Shown one piece after another: positions 30,789 to 40,565 of a stretch of 64,000 nucleotides of DNA (position 1 is the stretch's first letter; each line of letters opens with the position of its first letter). The stretch is taken from assembly GCF_013409745.1 (NCBI RefSeq), contig NZ_JACCBH010000001.1:744001-808000 (forward strand). Reading direction: 5' to 3'. Made by a program: the position numbers and the translations under genes. The notes beneath the pieces are model-generated. The model did not search any database. It saw only the letters and a list, made by a program, of their open reading frames with translations, and was not told the DNA's origin. The DNA is from Microbacterium pseudoresistens (lineage in GTDB: Bacteria; Actinomycetota; Actinomycetes; Actinomycetales; Microbacteriaceae).

Positions 30789-32054
30789 ATGGTGCAGCGG
30801 CAGTTTCCCAAGCCCGCCGAGCTCTTGGAGCTGATGACGTTCAAGAAGCCCGAGCTCGACGGCCGCAAACGCCGCCTCGATGCCGCGCTCACCATCTCGG
30901 ATCTGCGCACGATCGCCAAGCGCCGCACTCCGAAGGCGGCGTTCGACTACACCGACGGCGCCGCGGAGGGCGAGCTGTCGCTCGCGCGGGCCCGCCAAGC
31001 GTTCGAAGACGTCGAGTTCCACCCCGGCATCCTCGCGCCCGCCCCCGATGTCGACACGTCGGTCGAGATCCTCGACGGACCCAGCGCCCTGCCGTTCGGC
31101 ATCGCGCCGACCGGGTTCACCCGGCTCATGCAGACCGAGGGCGAGGTCGCCGGAGCCGGTGCAGCAGCCGCGGCGGGCATCCCGTTCACCCTCTCCACCC
31201 TCGGCACCACCTCGATCGAGGGCGTGAAGGGCGCCAATCCGCACGGGCGCAACTGGTTTCAGCTGTACGTCATGCGCGACCGCGAGATCTCGTACGAGCT
31301 GACCCGCCGCGCGGCGGCGGCCGGCTTCGACACCTTGCACTTCACCGTCGACACCCCCGTCGCGGGCGCGCGGCTGCGCGACAAGCGCAACGGGTTCTCC
31401 ATCCCGCCGCAGCTCACGCTCGGCACGATCATCAACGCGATCCCGCGGCCGTGGTGGTGGTTCGACTTCCTCACCACGCCCAAGCTCGAGTTCGCCTCGC
31501 TGTCGTCGACCGGCGGCACGGTCGGCGAGCTGCTCGACGCCGCGATGGACCCGACCATCAGCTACGACGATCTCGACGTCATCCGCGGGCTCTGGCCGGG
31601 CAAGATCGTCGTCAAGGGCGTGCAGAACGTCGACGACGCCGTGCGGCTGAAGGATGCTGGGGTCGACGGGATCGTGCTGTCCAACCACGGCGGGCGCCAG
31701 CTCGACCGCGCCCCCATCCCCTTCCACCTGCTGCCCTCGGTGCGCGCCGCGGTGGGCGACGACTTCACCGTCATGGTCGACACCGGCATCATGAACGGCG
31801 CCGACATCGTCGCCTCCATCGCCCTCGGCGCCGACTTCACCCTCATCGGCCGCGCCTATCTGTACGGGCTCATGGCCGGCGGCCGCCAGGGTGTCGACCG
31901 CACGATCGCCATCCTGCGCACCGAGATCGAACGCACCATGCGCCTGCTCGGCGTCTCGTCGCTGCACGAGCTGAACCCCTCGCACGTCACGCAGCTCACC
32001 CGTCTCGTGCCGGTGGAGCGGGCGGAAGCGGAGCCCGCGGCACTGCGCGACTGA
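30789..32054 (+). CDS. lldD: L-lactate dehydrogenase (quinone/cytochrome type)
   Basis: A 421-residue FMN-dependent alpha-hydroxyacid dehydrogenase, membrane-associated in this family, which oxidises L-lactate to pyruvate and passes electrons to the respiratory chain. It has the TFKKPELD N-terminus, the [11 protein letters not shown] segment, FQLYVMRD (substrate Tyr), [31 protein letters not shown] with the catalytic Lys/His/Arg set, and [20 protein letters not shown] for FMN phosphate. AAGGAG precedes the ATG. It is the second gene of the regulator operon. Confidence 0.92.
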   Translation: MVQRQFPKPAELLELMTFKKPELDGRKRRLDAALTISDLRTIAKRRTPKAAFDYTDGAAEGELSLARARQAFEDVEFHPGILAPAPDVDTSVEILDGPSALPFGIAPTGFTRLMQTEGEVAGAGAAAAAGIPFTLSTLGTTSIEGVKGANPHGRNWFQLYVMRDREISYELTRRAAAAGFDTLHFTVDTPVAGARLRDKRNGFSIPPQLTLGTIINAIPRPWWWFDFLTTPKLEFASLSSTGGTVGELLDAAMDPTISYDDLDVIRGLWPGKIVVKGVQNVDDAVRLKDAGVDGIVLSNHGGRQLDRAPIPFHLLPSVRAAVGDDFTVMVDTGIMNGADIVASIALGADFTLIGRAYLYGLMAGGRQGVDRTIAILRTEIERTMRLLGVSSLHELNPSHVTQLTRLVPVERAEAEPAALRD

Positions 32055-32109
32055 GACGTTCTATACGGACGCGGCAGCGCCCAGCGTCGAGGCGCGTGCG
32101 CCTTCCCCG

Positions 32110-32176
32110 CGAGACGGCAACTGCGTTCCGAGACGGCGGACGATTCGCACGGTCTCGGAACGGAGTTGCGGTCTCG
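32110..32176. repeat. Intergenic palindromic element after lldD
   Basis: Long inverted repeat with arms 32110-32134 and 32152-32176 (two mismatches) and a 17-bp loop. It lies between the converging lldD and YHS genes, so it may end both transcripts. It is a second example of intergenic palindromes in this window, different in sequence from the one after kynU. Confidence 0.7.
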
Positions 32177-32227
32177 GCGCCAGGATCATCGCCCCCCACC
32201 GACGGTCAGGATCGGGCATCCGGATGC

Positions 32228-32473
32228 CTACGCCATGTTCGCGGCGTACTTGGCGGGATCCGAGTCGAAAGCAGGACCGCAACCGGCGCAGCAGAAGTAG
32301 TACCGCTCACCCTCGTAGTCGCGGAACAGGCCAGCCGCCTCGGCCGCCTTCTTGCTGACGGCGCTGCCGACCATGACGGGACAGGTGGTCATGTCGTCCG
32401 CTCCGCCGAGGAGGTCTTCACGACCCTCGCTGTCCGGTGCCGAGCCCATGTGGGAATGTGCGCTGCAGTTCAT
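32228..32473 (-). CDS. YHS-domain protein of the copper locus, 81 aa
   Basis: A short Cys/His-rich protein. The C-terminal 50 residues form a YHS domain: MTTCPVMVGSAVSKKAAEAAG followed by YYFCCAGCGPAFDSDPAKY. The N-terminus carries MNCSAHSHMG, another likely metal-binding stretch. YHS domains bind transition metals and are found in copper ATPases and stand-alone metallochaperones. It is 56 bp downstream of copA in the same direction. The start at 32473 is set by AAGGAG about 10 nt upstream. Confidence 0.82.
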   Translation of the reverse strand: MNCSAHSHMGSAPDSEGREDLLGGADDMTTCPVMVGSAVSKKAAEAAGLFRDYEGERYYFCCAGCGPAFDSDPAKYAANMA

Positions 32474-32529
32474 TACTGGTTTCTCCTTGTCGTGTGCTTC
32501 TGTTGCGTGGTGAATGTCGGGGTCGAGCG

Positions 32530-34791
32530 TCATGCCCGGGCGATGCTCTTGAATCGGCGCAGCCGAAGGCTGTTGCCGACGACGAAGACGCTCGAGAACG
32601 CCATCGCCGCGCCGGCGAGCATGGGATTGAGCATGCCCAGCGCTGCAATCGGAATGGCCGCGACGTTGTAGGCGAACGCCCAGAACAGGTTGGTCTTGAT
32701 CGTGCCGAGCGTCTTGCGCGACAGGCGGATCGCGTCGACGGCGGATCGCAGGTCACCGCGCACGAGCGTGATGTCGGACGCTTCGATCGCGACGTCGGTC
32801 CCGGTTCCCATGGCCAGGCCCAGGTCGGCCTGTGCGAGCGCCGGAGCGTCGTTCACTCCATCGCCGATCATCGCGACGATCCGGCCGCGCTCCTGGTAGC
32901 GGGCGACGACGTCGATCTTGTCCTTCGGGAGAACCTCGGCGATGACCTCTTCGATGCCGACCTCCGCCGCGATCTGTCGCGCCACGGCCTCGTTATCGCC
33001 CGTCAGCAGGATCGGAGTCAGCCCGATCTCCTTGATCCCGCGGATCGCCTCGGCGCTCGTGGGCTTGACGGTGTCTGCCACCACGAGGATGCCGCGCGCC
33101 CGGCCGTCCCAGCCGACCGCGACCACGGTCTTGCCCTCGCCTTCGGCATGTGCCTTGGCCGACGCGACGTCAGGGTGGAGTCTCTGCGACCAGTCGGCCA
33201 GCAGCGACTCGCGCCCGACGATCACCGGCGTGCCCTCGATGATCCCCTGAACACCCTTGCCCTCGATGTTCGCGAAGTCCTCGATCGCCGGCAGCTCGCC
33301 GACTTCCTGAGTGGCCCCCAGGGCGATCGCCTGTGCGATCGGATGCTCGGACGCATCCTCCAGCGCTCCCGCGAAGCGCAGCAGCTGGGCACGATCGACA
33401 CCCGGCTCGGGGATGACATCGACGAGGCGCATCTTCCCGCTCGTGACGGTGCCGGTCTTATCGAGCACGACAGTATCGACCTGGCGCGTCGACTCGAGCA
33501 CCTCGGGGCCCTTGATGAGGATCCCCATCTGGGCGCCGCGTCCGGTCCCGACGAGCAGCGCGGTCGGTGTCGCGAGTCCCAACGCGCACGGGCAGGCGAT
33601 GACGAGAACGGCGACGGCCGCGGTGAACGCGGCGGTGGCGGGAAAGCCCGCGCCGAGCCATGCGCCGAGGGCGATGACCGCGATGAGGATCACGATCGGC
33701 ACGAACACGCCGGAGATGCGGTCGGCGAGTCGTTGCACCTCGGCCTTGCCGGTCTGCGCGTCTTCGACGAGCCTCGCCATCTGGGCGAGCTGCGTGTCGG
33801 ATCCGATCCGTGTCGCACGCACGACCAGGCGCCCGCCGGCGTTCACCGTGGCGCCCGTGACAGCGTCGCCGGGGCCGACCTCGACCGGCACCGATTCGCC
33901 CGTGAGCATCGACGCATCCACCGCCGACGTCCCCGAGACGACGGTGCCGTCCGTGGCAAGCTTCTCGCCGGGGCGCACGATGAACTCATCACCGACGACG
34001 AGGTCATCCGTCGAGATCTTCGCCTCGATGCCGTCGCGCAGCACCGATACCTCTTTGGCGCCGAGTTCGAGCAGCGCGCGAAGCGCGGCACCGGCTTGGC
34101 GTTTGGAACGCTTCTCGAAGTAGCGTCCGGCCAGGATGAACACCGTCACGCCCGCGCCGACCTCGAGATAGATGTTCGCGGCGCCGTCGGACGGGCCGAC
34201 CGTCAGCTCGAACGGGTGCGTCATTCCCGGCGTTCCCGCGGTGCCGAAGAACAAGGCGTACAGCGACCACAGCAACGCCGCAGAGGTGCCCATCGAGATG
34301 AGCGTGTCCATCGTTGCCGTGCCGTGCCTGAGGTTCATCCACGCCGCCTTGTGGAACGGCCATGCACCCCAGATGATGACCGGTGCGGCGAGCGCGAGCG
34401 ATGCCCATTGCCAGTAGGTGAACTGCGCTGCGGGGATCATCGCCATCGCGATCACCGGCACCGCAAGGATGACCGAGACGATGAGTCGTTGCTTCAGCGA
34501 CGTCAGCTCCGGGTCGGCCTCGTCACGTGCGTCATCCGTGGACGTGACCTGCTTCGGCGCCGGAAGAGCGGCCGTGTACCCCGTCTTCTCGACCTCGGCG
34601 ACCAGAAGGGCCGGATCGTATCCGTCCGGGATCGTGACCTTCGCCTTCTCCGTGGCGTAGTTGACCGTCGCCGACACACCGTCGAGCTTGTTGAGCTTCC
34701 GCTCGATGCGGTTCGCACAGGATGCGCAGGTCATCCCGCCGATCTCCAGTTCGATGGCCGGTTGACCGGCGATCGGCGCTGCTGAGCTCAT
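32530..34791 (-). CDS. copA: Copper-exporting P1B-type ATPase
   Basis: A 753-residue heavy-metal P-type ATPase that pumps Cu(I) out of the cytoplasm. It has an N-terminal heavy-metal-associated domain ([12 protein letters not shown]22 and C25), the transmembrane Cys-Pro-Cys at residues 400-402 ([15 protein letters not shown]), the phosphorylated D444 in DKTGT, the SEHPIAQA motif and the [20 protein letters not shown] hinge. The CPC plus later Asn/Tyr and Met/Ser positions fit a Cu(I) exporter. It lies between the His-rich exported protein and the YHS gene on one transcript. Confidence 0.95.
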   Translation of the reverse strand: MSSAAPIAGQPAIELEIGGMTCASCANRIERKLNKLDGVSATVNYATEKAKVTIPDGYDPALLVAEVEKTGYTAALPAPKQVTSTDDARDEADPELTSLKQRLIVSVILAVPVIAMAMIPAAQFTYWQWASLALAAPVIIWGAWPFHKAAWMNLRHGTATMDTLISMGTSAALLWSLYALFFGTAGTPGMTHPFELTVGPSDGAANIYLEVGAGVTVFILAGRYFEKRSKRQAGAALRALLELGAKEVSVLRDGIEAKISTDDLVVGDEFIVRPGEKLATDGTVVSGTSAVDASMLTGESVPVEVGPGDAVTGATVNAGGRLVVRATRIGSDTQLAQMARLVEDAQTGKAEVQRLADRISGVFVPIVILIAVIALGAWLGAGFPATAAFTAAVAVLVIACPCALGLATPTALLVGTGRGAQMGILIKGPEVLESTRQVDTVVLDKTGTVTSGKMRLVDVIPEPGVDRAQLLRFAGALEDASEHPIAQAIALGATQEVGELPAIEDFANIEGKGVQGIIEGTPVIVGRESLLADWSQRLHPDVASAKAHAEGEGKTVVAVGWDGRARGILVVADTVKPTSAEAIRGIKEIGLTPILLTGDNEAVARQIAAEVGIEEVIAEVLPKDKIDVVARYQERGRIVAMIGDGVNDAPALAQADLGLAMGTGTDVAIEASDITLVRGDLRSAVDAIRLSRKTLGTIKTNLFWAFAYNVAAIPIAALGMLNPMLAGAAMAFSSVFVVGNSLRLRRFKSIARA

Positions 34792-34848
34792 CGCTTTCCC
34801 TCTCCTTCAGTGCTTCATGGGCCGCTGCGCGGCCGTGGCTGCAAGGCG

Positions 34849-35784
34849 TCAGTGTCCATCGCCATGGTCGGAGGGCGCTCCATCACCGTGGCCGGCATCG
34901 ATCACGAACTCGGCGGTATGCACCTGCCCATCGACCTGGAAGTCGAAGTAGAGGAGGTAACGACCCGCCGTCGGCGCCTCGGCCATGAACGCGACCTCCG
35001 GGCCCGCCGTATCTCCCGGAGTCGGGTCATCCCCCATCGCGTGCACGTGCAGGTAGGCAAGGTCTCCCTCCCGCAGCGCCACGAGGTGTCCGAACGCTCC
35101 CAGGTACGGTTCCAGCGAGGTCACCGGCTCTCCCGCGCGCTCGACGGAGACGGTGAGCTCTCCGGAGCCGCCGGCCACGAGATCGCCGTCGAGCGTGACC
35201 GTGAAGCCGTCGACCTCGGCGACGCGCCGTGCCTCGGTAGACACCGGCGCGAACGAGCCACCGATATCGATCGCACGCGTCAGCGTGATCCCTTCCGCGC
35301 CGTCCGTGGCGGGCGTGAAGTCGGCGTACACCCGATAGGTGCCCGCCGCGTTCCAGGTCCACGGCACCGACCAGGTGCCGGTCACCTCGTCGCGTACGGG
35401 ATGAACATGCCGGAACTCGGCGCCGTCACTACGGACGACGATGAGATGGAGCTCCTTTTCGTGCGCGACGGCGTATTCCATGACCGGCTCTCCGGACACC
35501 GTCTGGATCTGGAAGCTCAGCACACCTTCGACCCCGACAGCCGGCGGGCCGTCGATGGGCGACAGCGCATATCCCTGCGCTTCGAGCGAGAGTCCCTTGA
35601 GAGCCTGCCCCGCGGATACCGCCTCAGATTCTTCGCCGTGACCATCATGCGCACCCATTTCGGCCTGCCCTCCCCATGCGGCGACGGCATCGCTCGGGAT
35701 GATGGCCGCAGAAGCGGCGAACGCTGCCGCGAACGCCACCGCCAGACCGCCGCCGTAAAGAGCGAGCCGTGCGCCCGCCCTCAT
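34849..35784 (-). CDS. Exported His-rich protein of the copper locus
   Basis: A 311-residue protein with an N-terminal signal or anchor helix (residues 7-31) and a His-rich linker (GAHDGHGEE, about 44-52). Two beta-sandwich-like halves carry similar motifs: HLIVVRSDGAEFRHVHPVRDE in the first and GHLVALREGDLAYLHVHAMGDD in the second. The C-terminus is again His-rich (GHGDGAPSDHGDGH). Proteins of this type accompany copper genes in actinobacteria; extracytoplasmic copper binding is the likely role. The ATG overlaps the copZ stop by 1 nt. Confidence 0.75.
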   Translation of the reverse strand: MRAGARLALYGGGLAVAFAAAFAASAAIIPSDAVAAWGGQAEMGAHDGHGEESEAVSAGQALKGLSLEAQGYALSPIDGPPAVGVEGVLSFQIQTVSGEPVMEYAVAHEKELHLIVVRSDGAEFRHVHPVRDEVTGTWSVPWTWNAAGTYRVYADFTPATDGAEGITLTRAIDIGGSFAPVSTEARRVAEVDGFTVTLDGDLVAGGSGELTVSVERAGEPVTSLEPYLGAFGHLVALREGDLAYLHVHAMGDDPTPGDTAGPEVAFMAEAPTAGRYLLYFDFQVDGQVHTAEFVIDAGHGDGAPSDHGDGH

Positions 35785-35993
35785 CAGACCCGCACCGCGG
35801 TGTAGCCCGCCTCTTCGACGGCAGCGAGCACCTGCGCGTCGTCGATCGAGCCATCCGAGCTGACAGTCAGCCTGCCGGTCTCCGCGCTGACCTGGATGTC
35901 TGCGACTCCCTCGAGCTCACCGACCTCTTCGCGGATCGACATCTCGCAGTGCCCGCAGGTCATGCCCGTCACCCGGTACTCGTTCGTCGTCAT
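35784..35993 (-). CDS. copZ: Copper chaperone CopZ (heavy-metal-associated domain)
   Basis: A 69-residue single HMA domain. RVTGMTCGHCEMSIREEVGEL holds the CxxC copper site, and the rest follows the ferredoxin-like fold to EEAGYTAVRV. It carries Cu(I) to the CopA ATPase in the cytoplasm. ATG 35993 has AAGGAG about 7 nt upstream; a longer in-frame start at 36023 lacks such a site. It is the first gene of the four-gene copper operon. Confidence 0.92.
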   Translation of the reverse strand: MTTNEYRVTGMTCGHCEMSIREEVGELEGVADIQVSAETGRLTVSSDGSIDDAQVLAAVEEAGYTAVRV

Positions 35994-36016
35994 CTCTCGC
36001 TCCTTCGCCTCTTCTA

Positions 36017-36068
36017 TACCCATAGAGGGTACTCACCTCACAGTGAACGTTATACCCCACCCGGGTAT
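36017..36068. promoter_or_regulatory. Copper operon control region with two CsoR-like palindromes
   Basis: Two dyads lie between copZ and the ArsR gene: TACCC-N5-GGGTA at 36017-36031 and ATACCC-N5-GGGTAT at 36052-36068. The TACCC...GGGTA form is that of CsoR copper-repressor operators. No csoR is present in the window, so the regulator is either elsewhere or is the divergent ArsR protein. I could not place -35/-10 elements for copZ with certainty. Confidence 0.7.
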
Positions 36069-36128
36069 TCCGCAACCAGGTCGAAGGCGATGTTCGACAC
36101 GCCTCGCGGAAATGCATATGATCGCTGC

Positions 36129-36596
36129 ATGTCGATGAATGTCGAACGCCTCGCCGTTCTGGACGACGCAGCGACCGCCGCGTACGCACACCTGTTCCAG
36201 GCGCTTGCCGATCCCACCAGGCTGTCCATCGTGCAGCACCTCTCCGCGGGCGAGCATCGTGTGCGAGACCTGGTCGATCACATGGGACTTGCGCAGTCGA
36301 CCGTGAGCAAGCATGTCGGGTTCCTGCTCGAGTGCGGGCTCGCAGCCATGCGACCCGAAGGTCGATCGACCTGGTACTCCCTGTCGGACACCCCTCGCCT
36401 GCGTCGACTCATCGCCGTCGCCGAAGAGATGCTCGACACCACGGGGAATCACTTCGAGTTGTGCACCCACCTCCGACTTCCCCACGAACACTCCGTCCCG
36501 GCCGCACTCGGCCAGGCAGCCCTACTGGCGCCGCACGAGGAGCGTTCTCCAGATCGCCAGACAGGTGAGCACGCCCGCGAGACTGACGACCGATAG
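36129..36596 (+). CDS. ArsR/SmtB-family metal-responsive repressor
   Basis: A 155-residue winged-helix protein. LFQALADPTRLSIVQHLSAGEHRVRDL and HMGLAQSTVSKHVGFLLECGLA give the helix-turn-helix, and GRSTWYSL the wing. Metal ligands could come from the Cys in LLECGL and the C-terminal CTHLRLPHEH cluster, as in CmtR-like sensors. TATGAT (36117-36122) ends 6 nt before ATG 36129, so the message is probably leaderless. The last 75 bp overlap the end of the opposing MFS gene. It is divergent from the copper operon, which makes copper-operon control likely but unproven. Confidence 0.85.
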   Translation: MSMNVERLAVLDDAATAAYAHLFQALADPTRLSIVQHLSAGEHRVRDLVDHMGLAQSTVSKHVGFLLECGLAAMRPEGRSTWYSLSDTPRLRRLIAVAEEMLDTTGNHFELCTHLRLPHEHSVPAALGQAALLAPHEERSPDRQTGEHARETDDR

Positions 36597-37736
36597 CACG
36601 ATCGCCGTCGGACCGACCCCGAACCTGGCGCTCAGGGCGCCCACGGAGGGGTACATGACCAGCAGAAAGCCATGGGAGAGCGAGAAGTATCCGCTGAAGA
36701 TCGCGTTGCGCGATCCCTCCGTCGAGAAACGTCGCAGCAGCCTTCCGGACAGTGTGACGACCGCTGAGGTGAACAGCCCGAACAGCACCCAGAGGCAGGG
36801 CACAAGCCAGTGCAGGGTTCCCACAGGCACGAAGATCAGGGACGCGCCCACCGAAAGGAGCACCACCGGCATCGGGGCGACGCAGAAGAACATGACACTG
36901 TAGTCGGGCCACCGGCGCACCAGTCGCGGCGCGATGAGGGCTGTCGTCAGCGACCCTGTGCCGAAGCAGGCGAGCAGGAGCGCGACATCACTCGACCCGC
37001 CGCCGAGATCGTCCTTGACGACGAGGACCGTCGTCACGACGACGACGGACGTCGAGGCGGACAGTGCCAGGTTCAACCCGAGCAGCCCCCGCAGTTCACG
37101 TCGCTGCACGAACGCGAGGACGCCTTCCAGGAGCCTGCGGCGGAATGACCTGACGAGCATGCCGCCGTGTTCGGGAACCGCCGTGCGCACGATGATCAAC
37201 GCCGAGACGACGAAACCGACGGTCGTTCCCAGGAACAGCAGGTTGAAATCCATGACGACGAGGAGCGCGGCGGCGATCATGGGGCTGACGAGCGACTCCG
37301 CGTCGTAGCTGAGGCGCGTCATTGCGAGCGCGTAGGTGTACTGCGTCTCATCGGGAACGACGTCGGGGATCAGCGCTTGGAGCGCGGGCGTGAACAGTGC
37401 GGATGCGCTCTGCAGCACGAAGATCAATACATAGATCTGCCACGCCTCCGTGACGAACGGAAGGAGCAGCGCGGTTGCGGCACGCAGGACATCCGCGAAG
37501 ACCAGCACCTGTTTGCTCCTGAAGCGCGAGGTCAACGCGGACAGCACCGGGGTCAAGAAGACATAGGCGACCATCTTCACCATCATCGCGACGCCGAGGA
37601 TGGCACCCGCATCTCCTCCGGCGATGTCGTACGCGAGCAGACCGAGGGCCACGGTCAGGATGCCCGTGCCGATCAGACCGACGCAGTGCGCGGTGAACAG
37701 TCGCCGGTAGATCCGGTTGCGGAGGACGGCCAGCAT
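36522..37736 (-). CDS. MFS transporter, 404 aa
   Basis: A major facilitator protein with 11-12 hydrophobic helices. IYRRLFTAHCVGLIGTGILTVALGLLAYDIAG is the first helix pair, and the loop SALTSRFRSKQVLVFADVLRA sits in the place of the MFS motif A. It resembles efflux-type (drug or metal) MFS proteins more than sugar carriers. It begins 58 bp after the IclR stop codon in the same direction, so it may belong to that operon. Its 3' end overlaps the ArsR gene by 75 bp. The substrate is not recognisable. Confidence 0.8.
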   Translation of the reverse strand: MLAVLRNRIYRRLFTAHCVGLIGTGILTVALGLLAYDIAGGDAGAILGVAMMVKMVAYVFLTPVLSALTSRFRSKQVLVFADVLRAATALLLPFVTEAWQIYVLIFVLQSASALFTPALQALIPDVVPDETQYTYALAMTRLSYDAESLVSPMIAAALLVVMDFNLLFLGTTVGFVVSALIIVRTAVPEHGGMLVRSFRRRLLEGVLAFVQRRELRGLLGLNLALSASTSVVVVTTVLVVKDDLGGGSSDVALLLACFGTGSLTTALIAPRLVRRWPDYSVMFFCVAPMPVVLLSVGASLIFVPVGTLHWLVPCLWVLFGLFTSAVVTLSGRLLRRFSTEGSRNAIFSGYFSLSHGFLLVMYPSVGALSARFGVGPTAIVLSVVSLAGVLTCLAIWRTLLVRRQ

Positions 37737-37794
37737 GCCTAGCCGTCGCTCATCGTCGACGCGCTCGCGGAACCGATGGAGGAGATCATTCCGC

Positions 37795-38586
37795 TCAGAG
37801 CCGCTCTTCGAGCGGATGCTCCTCCTGGTACCCGAGGCTCTGCGAGATGGATGCGGCCGTGTCGACGACCGCGCCGACCAGATAGTCGAGGCGGAGCGGG
37901 TCCACCTGATCACCGGGCGCATCGACGCTGATGCACACCGCGTACCGCACCCGTCCCTTGTCATCGCGGACCGGCGCGGAGACGCCCACCGTCTCCGGCG
38001 TGATCTCGCCCGCGCTCACACAGTGCCCGGTGCGGCGGATGCCGGCCAGCAGTTCTCGGATCTGCTTCGGATCGTTGGGGGTTCTGTTGGTGTACCGACT
38101 CAGCGGCGCAGCCAGCACCTCGTCCACGAACCGATCGTCTTGGAATGCCAAGATCGATCGGCCGGCGCCGGCGTGCAGGCCGACCGTATCGCCGACCTCG
38201 ACCGTCACCTCCGTGGCGCTGTTCATGTCGAGACGGTCCACGCACAGATACCGGTGACCGCGCAGAGAGTAGAGCAGCGTCACCTCTCCCGTGCTCTCGG
38301 CCGTGCGAACGAGATGCCGGCGCGCCACGGTGGCCAGCGAGCGATTCTTGACCGAACGCCCGAGCGCAACCGCTGCCGGCCCGAGCACGTACGCTCCCCG
38401 CTCTTCCGGTTGTTCGACGAATCCACGCTGTTCCAGGGAACGGACGATCCGGTACACCACCGCCTTGTTGAGCTCCAGGTGCCGGGCGAGGTCACTCAGC
38501 CCCCAGCTCGACCGCTGCAGAAAGGCCTCCAGCACCGACAGGGTGCGCTCGACACCCACCAGCGAGTTGTTCTTCGGCTCGGTCAT
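37795..38586 (-). CDS. IclR-family regulator of the amino-acid catabolic regulon
   Basis: A 263-residue regulator. The winged helix (about 10-75) has VGVERTLSVLEAFLQRSSWGLSDLARHLELNKAVVYRIVRSLEQRGFV. The effector domain (about 85-255) contains GLHAGAGRSILAF and the CVSAGEITPETVGVSAPVRD segment typical of IclR ligand pockets. It is the last gene of the permease-ATPase-PLP enzyme operon. The paired AGCGAA-N7-TTCGCT operators at 41615 and 46338 are its probable binding sites. Confidence 0.9.
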   Translation of the reverse strand: MTEPKNNSLVGVERTLSVLEAFLQRSSWGLSDLARHLELNKAVVYRIVRSLEQRGFVEQPEERGAYVLGPAAVALGRSVKNRSLATVARRHLVRTAESTGEVTLLYSLRGHRYLCVDRLDMNSATEVTVEVGDTVGLHAGAGRSILAFQDDRFVDEVLAAPLSRYTNRTPNDPKQIRELLAGIRRTGHCVSAGEITPETVGVSAPVRDDKGRVRYAVCISVDAPGDQVDPLRLDYLVGAVVDTAASISQSLGYQEEHPLEERL

Positions 38587-38605
38587 TCTTCCTCTCCCCT
38601 GTCTG

Positions 38606-39811
38606 CTATCCCTGGATATCGGAGAGCGCTGAAACCAGCGCCTCGATGTCCTCCGATGAGTTGTAGTAGTGCGCAGACGCTCTGACGACGCTGGCGAGGC
38701 CGCGTCGCGGCAGATCCCAGCGCGACGACCGTGCCCTCGACACGCTCACGTTGAGGCGCATGCGCCTCAACGTGGTCATGACGTCGTCCGGGGCGACTCC
38801 GTCGACGGTGAAGGAGACGATCCCGCACTGTCGCTCGCCCTGATCGGCAAGCCTCACTCGAGGCACCTCGGCCAGGCTATCGCGCAACCGGCTCCCGAGA
38901 GCGAGCACGCGCGACTCGATTCCGCTCATCCCCAACGAGAGGGCGTAATCGACGGCAGCCCCGAGACCGAGGAGATTGGCGTAGTTCTTCTCCCAGGTCT
39001 CATAGCGGATCGCCGTTGGCGCCAGCTCATATTCGTCCGCGCCCAGCCACACCGCCGATCGTCCGTCGAGGAAGGCCGGAGCGAACAGCTCCATCGACTC
39101 CGCGCGGACATACGCGAACCCTGTGCCGCGCGGCCCGCGGAGGAACTTCCGGCCCGTGCCGGTGAGCACGTCGCACTGGAGAAGGTCGACGGAAAGATCC
39201 AGTTGCCCGACGGATTGGCAGGCATCGAGCAGGAACGGAACTCCCGCCTCTCGGCAGAGCCCTCCCACGCGCTCGGCCGGATTGATCAGCCCGCCCTGGG
39301 TCGGAATGTGATTCATCGCCACCAGCCGCGTCCGCGGAACCTCCAGTTCCTTCTGCAGCCGGTCGAGGTCGATCTGACCCGTCGCATCGTCATCGATGAC
39401 GACGATCTCCACTCCGCTCATGCGCGCGCGATGGAGATAGGCGATCGCGTTTCCTCCATACTCGGACCGGCAGGTCAGGATCCGGTCGCCCGCGGCCAGC
39501 TCGAGTCCGTAGAACACCATGTCCCACGCCCTCGTCGCGCTGTCGGCGAGCGCGATCTCATCCGGTGATGCGCCGACGAGCGTCGCTAAAGACGCATACA
39601 CGGCATCGATACGATCGCTGAACGCCTCGCGCGTCTCGTATCCGCCGAGTCTCTCCTCCTGGTCGAGGTACTCCTTCTGCACATCGGTGACGATTCGCGG
39701 CGGCAACGCGCATCCCGCGTTGTTGAAATGGATGACGCCCGGAATCCCCCTCGTGTCTGCGCGCACGGCAGCCACGTCGATGAGCGAGGCGCTCCCGACC
39801 CCGTCAGACAC
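38606..39811 (-). CDS. Class V PLP-dependent aminotransferase/lyase
   Basis: A 401-residue fold-type I PLP enzyme of the class V (NifS/isopenicillin-N-epimerase-like) group. The Schiff-base Lys is K222 ([15 protein letters not shown]). D196 in [11 protein letters not shown] binds the pyridine nitrogen, and the [13 protein letters not shown] segment supplies the phosphate pocket. The exact reaction (transamination, desulfuration, racemisation or beta-lyase) cannot be read from the sequence. The start overlaps the ATPase stop by 8 bp. With the DadA-like oxidoreductase it probably works on the imported amino compound. Confidence 0.85.
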   Translation of the reverse strand: MSDGVGSASLIDVAAVRADTRGIPGVIHFNNAGCALPPRIVTDVQKEYLDQEERLGGYETREAFSDRIDAVYASLATLVGASPDEIALADSATRAWDMVFYGLELAAGDRILTCRSEYGGNAIAYLHRARMSGVEIVVIDDDATGQIDLDRLQKELEVPRTRLVAMNHIPTQGGLINPAERVGGLCREAGVPFLLDACQSVGQLDLSVDLLQCDVLTGTGRKFLRGPRGTGFAYVRAESMELFAPAFLDGRSAVWLGADEYELAPTAIRYETWEKNYANLLGLGAAVDYALSLGMSGIESRVLALGSRLRDSLAEVPRVRLADQGERQCGIVSFTVDGVAPDDVMTTLRRMRLNVSVSRARSSRWDLPRRGLASVVRASAHYYNSSEDIEALVSALSDIQG

Positions 39812-40565
39812 GATTCAGGAAGTCCTTCGCACGCTCGGTCCGGGGCGAATCCAGCACGTCACGCGGATGCCCCTCCTCCACGATCACTCCACCGTCCATG
39901 AACGCGACGTGGTCGGCGACATCGTGCGCGAAAGCCATCTCGTGCGTGACCACGATCATCGTCATGCCGGCACGGGCGAGATCCTTCATCACCGCGAGCA
40001 CTTCGCCGACCAGTTCAGGATCGAGAGCAGACGTCGGTTCGTCGAACAGCAGGACTTTGGGCTGCATCGACAGTGCCCGCGCGATGGCGACTCTCTGCTG
40101 CTGCCCGCCGGAGAGCTCCGCCGGGTAATGACCGGCACGAGAGCCCAGACTCACGCGCTCGAGGAGTTCCATCCCCCGCCGTTTCGTCTCGGCGCGACTC
40201 TCGCGCTTCACCCACCGGGGTGCCACCGTGACGTTCTCCAAGGCCGTCATGTGGGGGAACAGGTTGAACTGCTGGAACACCATGCCGATCGACGCACGCT
40301 GTCCCGCGATCTCCTTCTCGTCGAGCACACGGTAGTGTCCGCGGCGGGTGGCCTTGCCCATCAGGACGCCGTCGACGCGAATCTCTCCGAGCTCGGGCTG
40401 CTCCAGACTGTTGATGCAGCGCAGCAAGGTGGACTTCCCCGACCCCGAGGGACCGATGAGGCAGCTCACACTGCCCCGCTCCACCGCGTAATCGACGCCC
40501 TTGAGCACTTCGACCTTGCCGAAGCTCTTGTGGATGCCGCTGAGTTCGATGAATGGTTCGTTCAT
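39804..40565 (-). CDS. Polar amino acid ABC transporter, ATP-binding protein
   Basis: A 253-residue GlnQ-type ATPase. Walker A is [11 protein letters not shown] near residue 36, the Q-loop [18 protein letters not shown], the signature [15 protein letters not shown], and Walker [17 protein letters not shown] polar amino-acid uptake system is expected. It overlaps the permease gene by 4 bp and the PLP-enzyme gene by 8 bp, so all three are translated together. Confidence 0.93.
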   Translation of the reverse strand: MNEPFIELSGIHKSFGKVEVLKGVDYAVERGSVSCLIGPSGSGKSTLLRCINSLEQPELGEIRVDGVLMGKATRRGHYRVLDEKEIAGQRASIGMVFQQFNLFPHMTALENVTVAPRWVKRESRAETKRRGMELLERVSLGSRAGHYPAELSGGQQQRVAIARALSMQPKVLLFDEPTSALDPELVGEVLAVMKDLARAGMTMIVVTHEMAFAHDVADHVAFMDGGVIVEEGHPRDVLDSPRTERAKDFLNRV

